From the NCBI GenBank assembly GCA_903903205.1, contig CAIUXU010000076.1:1-5927 (forward strand): DNA of 5,927 nt, given 5' to 3'. The notes below the pieces were generated by a model. It was not told where the DNA came from. It ran no database searches and saw only the letters and a program-made list of their open reading frames with translations. The translations under genes and the position numbers were made by a program. Positions 1 to 5,455 of this stretch are shown piece by piece. This DNA comes from an uncultured Syntrophobacterales bacterium (GTDB lineage Bacteria; Desulfobacterota; Syntrophia; Syntrophales; UBA5619). Each line of letters opens with the position of its first letter. Within the stretch, counting starts at the first letter, position 1.

Positions 1-258
1 GACAATGCCCAGTTCTGGGTCGGCGAGTGCTATTATTTCGAGAAGAAATACGAAAAGGCGATTGTTGAGTACGACAAGGTCATCAAGAACTTCCCGGAAG
101 GGAACAAGGTTCCTTATGCTCTTCTGAAACAGGGGCTCTCCTTCCTGAAATTGGGGGATAAGGTGAGCGCCAAACTTTTGCTGCAGCGGGTTGCCAAAGA
201 TTTTCCCAATACAAGCCAGGCGAGGATCGCCCGGGCGAAACTCCTCGAAGTAAAATAA
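1..258 (+). CDS. cpoB: Tol-Pal system protein CpoB/YbgF, C-terminal fragment (5' end outside window)
   Basis: The window opens inside this gene; frame 1 is open to a TAA at 256-258, giving the last 85 residues. They form two TPR-type helical hairpins (about residues 1-34 and 37-71) and a short tail ending LLEVK. The pattern FWVGECYY, then KAIVEYDKVIKNFP, then GNKVPYALLKQG, then LGDK and LLQRV is the typical C-terminal TPR domain of YbgF/CpoB. In the known family this periplasmic protein binds TolA and links outer-membrane constriction to peptidoglycan synthesis at division. It usually closes a tolQRAB-pal cluster, so tolB and pal would be expected just upstream, though they are not visible. 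The N-terminal coiled coil and signal peptide are also outside. Other TPR proteins such as BamD are possible but fit the motif spacing less well. No terminator follows the stop. Confidence 0.85.
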   Translation, partial: DNAQFWVGECYYFEKKYEKAIVEYDKVIKNFPEGNKVPYALLKQGLSFLKLGDKVSAKLLLQRVAKDFPNTSQARIARAKLLEVK

Positions 259-279
259 TCCATTCTGAATTCTGACACA

Positions 280-1104
280 TCAGGGATCGAGGCGAATCGG
301 GGCGATCCCCTCCGGGAACGGGAGCGGGAAAGATTCGGGATCGGCTGTGATGGCTCGAAGGTCGGTGTAACGGAGACTTAGCGCAGCCATTCCATCTCCG
401 GTGATCGTCAGTTTCTGCGGCATGAAACCTTCTCCCCCGCCAACAAGGATGCGCTCCGCGAAAGCGGCTTCATAAACGACGGTTTCCCCCTCCGCAAACG
501 TCCTGATTCGGACAAGCCTGTTGTCGGCCGGATCGATCCACAGCGATCGCGTTCGGCGATTCGCTGCGTACTCGTCAACACGGTAATACCTTTCCTCTTG
601 TTCCCCGAACAATGTGGGCGACTTCTCCCGATTGTCCGGAGCGATGCCCATCAGCAGGGAGATCGTCTCGGCAACCGGCATGAAGATGGGGAGGAAGCGT
701 GCGATGTTCTGCGGAACGGCCCGACCGGTGTAGAAGGCGCTCCTCCCTGGGAGATAAACGCGGAGTTCGTCATTTGCCACAGAGAGGAAAAAATCCGGGG
801 GGCCCAGCAGGGGGATCGATTCCACGCGGAGAGAGGCCGGTCTTCTCATCATGACCGCGATCTTCATCGGGTATCGCTCGCCCTGGTGGTTGATTTCGAT
901 CCGCGCCGTGGCCGTGAAAGTCTGATCGGCCGATGTGGAGACTGCAAGGGCGCGAAGGGCGGCCTCGGGAGAAGGATAGCGTGCCTGAAGAGCGGTGGGC
1001 CTTCGCCCGGCGCAACCGGAGAGAACGAGAGAGAAGGCTGCGATCCAAAGCAGCATCGGGATGCAGTGTCGAAAAGGGCGACCGGTTAATATCATTTTAT
1101 CCAT
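280..1104 (-). CDS. LolB-like / DUF4292-like outer-membrane lipoprotein
   Basis: A 274-residue protein with a lipoprotein signal: a basic n-region, a hydrophobic core at about residues 17-29 and lipobox L28-S29-G30-C31. Ala at +2 suggests outer-membrane sorting rather than inner-membrane retention. The mature part (about 244 residues) starts with a short helical region, then has alternating beta-strand segments (TFTATARIEI, KIAVMMRRPASLRVES, DELRVYLPGRSAFYTG), a helical stretch near 130-155 ending LLMG, and later strands (RTRSLWID, LVRIRTF, KLTITG). This order matches the LolB/LppX-like half-barrel fold and the DUF4292 group, which bind lipid or lipoprotein acyl chains. It is the last gene of the - strand operon, 37 nt after the TPR lipoprotein gene. 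No good Shine-Dalgarno precedes either ATG (1104 or 1095), so the start is uncertain by three codons. LolB activity is inferred from fold pattern and context; a generic envelope lipoprotein remains possible. Confidence 0.75.
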   Translation of the reverse strand: MDKMILTGRPFRHCIPMLLWIAAFSLVLSGCAGRRPTALQARYPSPEAALRALAVSTSADQTFTATARIEINHQGERYPMKIAVMMRRPASLRVESIPLLGPPDFFLSVANDELRVYLPGRSAFYTGRAVPQNIARFLPIFMPVAETISLLMGIAPDNREKSPTLFGEQEERYYRVDEYAANRRTRSLWIDPADNRLVRIRTFAEGETVVYEAAFAERILVGGGEGFMPQKLTITGDGMAALSLRYTDLRAITADPESFPLPFPEGIAPIRLDP

Positions 1105-1141
1105 GGTTTCAGGGGATGTCCGGTCCGCTTTCAGAACGGGA

Positions 1142-2854
1142 TCAGCGGGTCTTCTCCCGCTTCAGGTCGTCGATTTTTTTCTTCAGGAGGTTGTTCCCGG
1201 GATTGAAACGGATCGCCTTGTCATAGGCCGTGGACGCTTCCCCGGATTGTCCGGTCCGGACATAGACATCCCCCAGATGTTCGAGAATCGCCGCGTCTTC
1301 CGGCAGCGCCTCCACCGCCTCCTTCAGATACCGGACCGCCTCCTCCAGCCTGTTTGTTCGGAAACAGACCCAGCCCAGTGAATCGATCATGTATCCGTTC
1401 CCCGGCTTCATTTGGAGAGCCTTGCGGATCATCCGCTCCGCCTCCTCCAGATGGATCCCCCGGTCCGCATACATATAGCCAATGAAATTAAGCGCCTCCG
1501 CATGGTCCGGTTCCATCTTCAGGACTGTCTTCATGGCCTCGATGCTCTGCTCGAACCGGTCGGTTTTTTCAAAGAGAACCCCGAGACTGAAGTGGAGATC
1601 GACGCTGCCGGTATTGATTCGCAGCCCCTCCTGGATAAGCTCTTCCGCGGCGGAATATTTTTTCTCGTCTTCATAGATGGAGGCAAGAAAGGCATAGAGA
1701 CCAGGGGCGTCCCCCTTTTTCCGGATTGCCTGGAGGAGAGAATCGACCGCCTCGGCCGTCCGCTGCTGTTTTTTCAGGATCATTCCGACGCGGATCTGGG
1801 CGCTGCTGAACTGTTCCTCCGCGGCAGGAATCTTCCGCAGGGTTTCCAAGGCCTTCGCGTCGGCCTTGGTCTCTTCATACGTGGTGCCGAGCAAATAGAC
1901 GAGCCGGTACTCCGTCGGGTATTCCTGTATCAAGGCAGAAAATTTCTCGATTGCCTTTTCATGCTGGCCCCGTTCCAGATAGATGAGACCAAGGGTAATC
2001 CGTGCCTCCCGGTTTTTGGCATCCAACGCCAGAACCTGCTCGAAAGTGCCTTCCGCCTCAGCATAACGCTGTTCCTGGAGGTAAAGTTCCCCCAGCTTGA
2101 TTCTGGCTTGCAGGCGGGTGGGAAAGAGATTGATGAAATTACGGTACACCTCGAGCGCCTGGGGGATCTTCTTCTGCCGTTCATAGAGGACGGCGAGTTC
2201 AATCATGACCGACTCGATTTGAGGCCGGACCGAAAGGGTCTTCTTGAATCCGGTCTCCGCCTCATCGTATCGTTTCATTTCAGCCAGGATCCGGGCCAGG
2301 TAGTAATTCCCCATGAAGTGTTCGGGATCGATCTTTAGGAGCTCCTGGAATGCGACGACGGCCTCGTCGAGCTTTTTCGTTTCGGCGAGGCTGCTACCGA
2401 GATAGAAATGGGCGGCCGTTTTTTTCGGGTCCAGCACGATCACCCGTCGGTATTCTGCGGTGGCGCCCTGGTAGTCCTTCTGGTTCAGGTAGAGACCGCC
2501 GAGCAGTAGACGCGTCTCAATGTCATCCGGATGTTCCTGCAGGATCTTTTGACAGATCACCATCGCTTTTGCCGCATCTCCCTTTTCCGTGTAGAACGAT
2601 GCGAGTTCTTTGGCGAGATAGGGCGAGGTCGGGTCGTGACCGATCGCTTCCTCCATCTCCCGGATCGCCTCTTCCATGTTTTCATTCAGGGCATGCAGGA
2701 TGGCGATGCTGTAGTGAAAACCGGCCTTCGCGGCTGAAGAAGCCGTGACCGGCGGAGCCAAGGGATCTTCCCGCACGGGGAGGAACGCACACCCTGAAAA
2801 CATGAAAATAATCATCAAAAACAGACTTGTTTTACGGAAGAACAGTCTTATCAT
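1142..2854 (-). CDS. Large TPR-repeat lipoprotein
   Basis: A 570-residue protein with a lipoprotein signal: basic residues R3, R7 and K8, a hydrophobic core at 9-20 and lipobox F19-S20-G21-C22. Phe at -3 is unusual (Leu is typical). Ala at +2 fits outer-membrane anchoring. After a Pro-rich linker (about 24-42), residues 46-555 are almost entirely tandem 34-residue TPR units, about 15 of them, with regular W/L-G-Y-A-F-A-P type positions such as LGGLYLNQKDYQGA and LGLIYLERGQHEKA. The region near 455-500 (FIGYMYADRG, then GYMIDSLGW) resembles a conserved signature of TPR proteins found beside lolB in other proteobacteria. The role is probably scaffolding of an outer-membrane complex; no partner can be named. 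The ATG overlaps the previous gene's stop (ATGA), and AAGGA lies 9 nt upstream, which supports this start and translational coupling. The C-terminus is strongly basic and charged (KKKIDDLKREK). Confidence 0.88.
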   Translation of the reverse strand: MIRLFFRKTSLFLMIIFMFSGCAFLPVREDPLAPPVTASSAAKAGFHYSIAILHALNENMEEAIREMEEAIGHDPTSPYLAKELASFYTEKGDAAKAMVICQKILQEHPDDIETRLLLGGLYLNQKDYQGATAEYRRVIVLDPKKTAAHFYLGSSLAETKKLDEAVVAFQELLKIDPEHFMGNYYLARILAEMKRYDEAETGFKKTLSVRPQIESVMIELAVLYERQKKIPQALEVYRNFINLFPTRLQARIKLGELYLQEQRYAEAEGTFEQVLALDAKNREARITLGLIYLERGQHEKAIEKFSALIQEYPTEYRLVYLLGTTYEETKADAKALETLRKIPAAEEQFSSAQIRVGMILKKQQRTAEAVDSLLQAIRKKGDAPGLYAFLASIYEDEKKYSAAEELIQEGLRINTGSVDLHFSLGVLFEKTDRFEQSIEAMKTVLKMEPDHAEALNFIGYMYADRGIHLEEAERMIRKALQMKPGNGYMIDSLGWVCFRTNRLEEAVRYLKEAVEALPEDAAILEHLGDVYVRTGQSGEASTAYDKAIRFNPGNNLLKKKIDDLKREKTR

Positions 2855-3828
2855 CTCACTCTTTCCTTCCTGTCTGACGCTTTATCACTTACCGCAAGTG
2901 CATTTCGGTTCTCTTCTGTGGATGTTCCCAATAAGGTCGGGAGGGCCACCAACCTCACCTCTTCCGCGTGCCAGCGGGGCAGCGCGTCTCTGAGCGCCCG
3001 CACGGTTTCCGGATGGGGGTGGCCGATCATCAGAACCGGTTTGCCATTTTCCCCTGCTCGACGGAACGGGCCAGCCAGGATTTCCATGGCGGCCGAATAA
3101 CCCGGGACATGGTCGATGAAGAGGCTTCTCGCAGCGAACCGGACGCCTGCCCGTTTTGCCGCCTCCCTTCCCCGGGAACCCGGGGTGGTGCGGCTGTCCA
3201 CGAAATAGAGTCCCTTCTTCTTCAGCTCCTCCATAACGATGGTCAGACGGGCCTCATCCTCCATGAACCGGGACCCCATGTGATTGTTCACCCCGGAGGC
3301 ATAAGGAACGGCAGCAAGGTTCTCCTGGATCTGGCTCCTGATCTGTCTCTCGTTCATATCGACCATAAGCGCCCCTGCGCCGGGCGAATCCTCCGGGTAG
3401 GAACGGGGTTCCATCGGCAGGTGAAGGAGGATCTCCCTGCCTGCCGCGTGAAGCAATCCGGCAGCCTCTGCGGCATGGGGGGTGTGGGGAAGAATCGCAA
3501 AGGCTATCGGCGCCTGGATTCCGGCCAACTCTTTCACGATCCGGAGATCGAAGCCGATATCATCGATGATGACGGCAACAGGCCGGCCCTGCGGTACTGC
3601 TGTCGGCGCTGCCGGTTCCGCCACCTCCCGTACCGGTGTTTCCGGAATCAGTTCGTTTCCCGGCGCTTCCTTCCGGGGACTTTCACTGACGGGGACAGCT
3701 TGCCGCAAGGGGGCCCCAGAGGAGACTTTGCCGACAGGAGTCCCCCGCTCCACCCGTTCAAGGAAAAGGACAGCCGCCGCAATGGATGCGGCGGCAAAGA
3801 TCACAAATAATAACGGAAATCGTTTCAC
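2851..3828 (-). CDS. Divergent polysaccharide deacetylase family protein (YibQ/DUF610)
   Basis: A 325-residue protein. Residues 5-23 form a hydrophobic signal or anchor segment after MKR, followed by a low-complexity Pro/Glu/Ala/Val linker (about 28-80), so the domain should lie in the periplasm. The catalytic-fold domain spans about 82-300 with the motifs of PF04748: AVIIDDIG (85-92), LLHLPMEP (134-141), GVNNHMGS (179-186), FVDSRTT (209-215), DHVP (239-242) and MIGHPHPET (267-275). Asp89/Asp90, His183 and His271 are plausible metal or active-site positions, but activity of this family is not well established. The start is GTG at 3826-3828; no ATG occurs before residue 139, and GTG gives a sensible signal segment. 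The Shine-Dalgarno is weak. Family members commonly sit next to envC and ctpA genes, which supports a cell-wall or envelope role. The stop overlaps the next start by 4 nt. Confidence 0.9.
   Translation of the reverse strand: MKRFPLLFVIFAAASIAAAVLFLERVERGTPVGKVSSGAPLRQAVPVSESPRKEAPGNELIPETPVREVAEPAAPTAVPQGRPVAVIIDDIGFDLRIVKELAGIQAPIAFAILPHTPHAAEAAGLLHAAGREILLHLPMEPRSYPEDSPGAGALMVDMNERQIRSQIQENLAAVPYASGVNNHMGSRFMEDEARLTIVMEELKKKGLYFVDSRTTPGSRGREAAKRAGVRFAARSLFIDHVPGYSAAMEILAGPFRRAGENGKPVLMIGHPHPETVRALRDALPRWHAEEVRLVALPTLLGTSTEENRNALAVSDKASDRKERVR
2864..2868 (-). promoter_or_regulatory. Ribosome binding site of the TPR lipoprotein gene, inside the deacetylase gene
   Basis: On the - strand AAGGA, within a purine-rich AGGAAGGAAAGAG run, lies 9 nt before the ATG at 2854. 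It sits in the last codons of the deacetylase gene, whose TGA overlaps that ATG, consistent with termination-reinitiation coupling. Confidence 0.7.
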
Positions 3829-3848
3829 GTTTCTTAAAAGACCTGTAA

Positions 3849-3875
3849 GGGGACATCTTGCTGCAAGGTGTCCCC
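3849..3875. repeat. Palindromic hairpin (12-bp stem, 3-nt loop) in the ctpA-deacetylase gap
   Basis: The arms are GGGGACATCTTG (3849-3860) and CAAGGTGTCCCC (3864-3875), pairing over 12 positions with one G-T/G-U pair and a 3-nt loop. It lies in the 84-nt gap between the protease stop and the deacetylase GTG, ending 20 nt before the GTG in the direction of transcription. After the hairpin the - strand reads TTACAGGTCTTTTAAG, which lacks a clean U-tract, so a strong terminator is unlikely. It could be a REP-like dispersed palindrome, a transcript-stabilising or attenuating structure, or part of the leader that controls the GTG-started gene. Confidence 0.7.
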
Positions 3876-3902
3876 AAGTTCATCTTGCCGCGTCGTGTCT
3901 CC
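3854..3902. repeat. Imperfect tandem repeat, two 22-bp units at 27-bp period
   Basis: The unit at 3854-3875 and the unit at 3881-3902 both begin CATCTTGC and share GTGTC near the end; 17 of 22 positions are identical. The first unit includes most of the palindrome above, while the second has lost the pairing. It suggests a partial duplication or two decayed copies of the same element. Confidence 0.5.
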
Positions 3903-3912
3903 AGTTCGCCGA

Positions 3913-5226
3913 TCACCCCTTCATATTCTTTTTCAGGATATCCCAGCCTTTGAGAATATCGATCGCATTCTTCAACTGGTTGTCCTTGTCCAGATTGTCC
4001 GTTTCCTTCTTCGAATCTTCCACTTTGACGTTGTCCTCCGTCGGTGACTTGATATGGCCTTTCAGATCCCTCTCCCGAAGCATGTGGTTCTCGGCATTTG
4101 CCTTTTCTTCCGGTTTTTCTTCCGTCGGCCGGATCTGTTTCACCACGATGTCGGGTGTGATCCCCTCAGCCTGGATGGAGCGCCCCTTCGGGGTATAGTA
4201 TTTGGCCGTCGTCAATTTCAGGGCTGCGCCGTCTTCCAGGGGGATGACCGTCTGCACGGAGCCCTTGCCGAAGGTTTGCGCACCCAGGATTACCGCCCGC
4301 CCGTTGTCCTGCAGGGCGCCGGAGACAATCTCCGCGGCGCTGGCGGTCCCCTCGTTGACCAGCACAACCATCGGGCAGGTTGGTTCATCCCCGTCATCTC
4401 TGGCGATTGCCTTGCTCTCCATGCTTTTGGAACGGCCGCGCGTGGAGACGATGATCCCTGACTTCAGGAAGATGTCCGACACTTCCACGGATTGGTTGAG
4501 GAGCCCGCCAGGATTGTTCCTCATGTCCAGGACGATCCCTTTCAGGGGCCGCGCCTTTGCCTCGATCTCCCGAAGGGCCTTCTTCAGGTCGTCTCCCGTC
4601 CGTTCCTGAAACGACGCGATCCGGATATAGCCAATGTGCTCGTCGTAAACCCTCGACTTTACGCTGCGGATCTTGATGATGCTGCGGTTCATCTCGAACT
4701 CCTTGGGCTTGGCCAATCCCTCGCGCAGGATGGTGATTGTCACCTTCGTATCCTTGGGCCCCCGGAGTTTTTTTACGGCTTCCATGATTGTGATGTCTTT
4801 TGTGGACTTTCCATCGATCCGGATGATCTGATCACCCGCCTTGATCCCTGCGCTGTAGGCCGGCGTGTCCTCGATCGGCGATACGACGGTAAGCACGTCT
4901 TTCACAAGGGTGATCTCAATTCCAATCCCGCCGAAACTTCCACGGGTTTCTACCTCAAGCTCCTTGTACATCTCTCCCGTCATGAAACTGCTGTGGGGAT
5001 CGAGAGACTTGATCATCCCGTTGATGGCCCCCTGCAGCAGTTTGTCCGTCTCCACCGGTTCCACATAGTTTTTCTCAACCATGTCGAGAACCTCGCTGAA
5101 GGTTTTGAGACTCTTGTACGTATTGCGGTCGATGGCCGAGACACGGCTGTCGCCGTATGGGCCGAGCATGAGCAGAACCAGAAAGGCGACCATAAAAGGC
5201 GCCTTCTTGCCGAAAAAGGTATTCAT
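3913..5226 (-). CDS. ctpA: S41 family carboxy-terminal processing protease (CtpA/Prc-like)
   Basis: A 437-residue serine protease of the tail-specific family. Residues 8-24 are a hydrophobic signal or anchor, with possible cleavage after VSA. An N-terminal helical region (about 35-85, including SLDPHSSFM) precedes a PDZ domain (about 95-170, starting near GSFGGIGIEI). The S41 core spans about 195-365, with LDMRNNPGG (233-241), nucleophile Ser296 in NEGTASAAE, Lys321 in FGKGSVQ and Gln325. The Ser-Lys spacing of 25 and Lys-Gln spacing of 4 match the known Ser/Lys/Gln triad, so it should be active. A charged, low-complexity tail (about 368-415) ends in a helix, LKNAIDILKGWDILKK. The reading frame is open to an ATG at 5292, but GGAGGT at 5234-5239 sits 7 nt before the ATG at 5226 and the signal segment follows it, so 5226 is chosen. 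First gene of the operon. Known roles are processing or degrading envelope proteins, including peptidoglycan hydrolases. Confidence 0.95.
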   Translation of the reverse strand: MNTFFGKKAPFMVAFLVLLMLGPYGDSRVSAIDRNTYKSLKTFSEVLDMVEKNYVEPVETDKLLQGAINGMIKSLDPHSSFMTGEMYKELEVETRGSFGGIGIEITLVKDVLTVVSPIEDTPAYSAGIKAGDQIIRIDGKSTKDITIMEAVKKLRGPKDTKVTITILREGLAKPKEFEMNRSIIKIRSVKSRVYDEHIGYIRIASFQERTGDDLKKALREIEAKARPLKGIVLDMRNNPGGLLNQSVEVSDIFLKSGIIVSTRGRSKSMESKAIARDDGDEPTCPMVVLVNEGTASAAEIVSGALQDNGRAVILGAQTFGKGSVQTVIPLEDGAALKLTTAKYYTPKGRSIQAEGITPDIVVKQIRPTEEKPEEKANAENHMLRERDLKGHIKSPTEDNVKVEDSKKETDNLDKDNQLKNAIDILKGWDILKKNMKG

Positions 5227-5233
5227 CGATCTA

Positions 5234-5239
5234 ACCTCC
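5234..5239 (-). promoter_or_regulatory. Ribosome binding site that decides the ctpA start
   Basis: On the - strand GGAGGT stands 7 nt upstream of the ATG at 5226. It selects this start over the in-frame upstream ATG at 5292, which would add 22 polar residues in front of the signal segment. Confidence 0.8.
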
Positions 5240-5386
5240 ACAGTTGAAGCGTGATTAAAAATTTGTTGCACGATATCACCTTTGTCATGCAAAACTCCAT
5301 CACTTTTTCAATGCGATTCGCGAGGGATTGGCGTTAAGCATCTTGCCGGAAATTCAAGGGTTGGGAGATGCCCGAGTGAAAACGAC

Positions 5387-5413
5387 TTGCAAGAGTGCGT
5401 TTTTATGTATAAT
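5387..5413 (+). promoter_or_regulatory. Probable sigma70-type promoter for the oxidoreductase gene
   Basis: A perfect TATAAT lies at 5408-5413, with TTGCAA at 5387-5392 as a partial (4 of 6) -35 box. The spacer is 15 bp, short of the usual 17, so the -35 is less certain than the -10. Predicted transcription would start near 5420, giving a leader of about 36 nt before the ATG at 5456. Confidence 0.55.
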
Positions 5414-5442
5414 GGAAACGTGGCTATAGACCGATGGGAAAA

Positions 5443-5447
5443 GGGAG
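5443..5447 (+). promoter_or_regulatory. Ribosome binding site of the oxidoreductase gene
   Basis: GGGAG within AAAAGGGAGAAT, 8 nt before the ATG at 5456. It fixes the start of the oxidoreductase, whose conserved GYNGKILRVDLT motif begins four residues later. Confidence 0.75.
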
Positions 5448-5455
5448 AATCGAAT

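Larger units (their letters stand above)
5227..5455. other. Divergent intergenic region between ctpA and the oxidoreductase gene
   Basis: This 229-bp region separates the two start codons and must carry both promoters. The + strand promoter is visible near 5387-5413. For the - strand I found no convincing -35/-10 pair; TTTAAT at about 5254-5259 (- strand) resembles a -10 box but lacks a matching -35. An imperfect dyad, TTGCACGA (5266-5273) and TCATGCAA (5285-5292), has 7 of 8 symmetric positions with an 11-bp spacer; such a match is likely by chance in a region this size. No tRNA or small gene is seen. Confidence 0.6.

Noticed and set aside
83..280. 65-codon open frame on the - strand
   Set aside because: It is antisense to the conserved end of cpoB and has no recognisable features.
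283..309. Inverted repeat GGGATCG / CGATCCC as a terminator for cpoB
   Set aside because: There are only 7 bp with a 13-nt loop and no T-tract, and it lies within coding sequence. Several such repeats are expected by chance in a window this long.
598..1089. 163-codon open frame on the + strand
   Set aside because: Antisense to the LolB-like lipoprotein gene; the composition is typical of a shadow frame and no ribosome binding site is evident.
1412..2338. 308-codon open frame on the + strand
   Set aside because: It lies wholly antisense to the TPR lipoprotein gene. The TPR pattern on the - strand is unmistakable and the + strand product shows no recognisable domain; high GC and repeat codon bias explain the openness.
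2968..3810. 280-codon open frame on the + strand
   Set aside because: Antisense to the deacetylase gene, whose conserved motifs run the full length of the - strand; the product is Arg/Gly/Pro/His-rich, typical of a shadow frame.
4492..5247. 251-codon open frame on the + strand
   Set aside because: Antisense to the S41 protease gene with its intact catalytic motifs; no supported start or domain.
5227..5292. N-terminal extension of the protease to the ATG at 5292
   Set aside because: The added 22 residues are polar and precede the signal segment, while a strong GGAGGT sits correctly for the internal ATG at 5226.
5266..5292. Dyad TTGCACGA / TCATGCAA as an operator upstream of ctpA
   Set aside because: It matches at 7 of 8 positions with an 11-bp spacer, about what chance gives in a 229-bp region when spacers are free; no known regulator site is recognised.
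5339..5348. CATCTTGCCG, shared with the repeat at 3881-3890
   Set aside because: A single 10-bp match without flanking similarity or palindrome; not enough to call another copy of the element.
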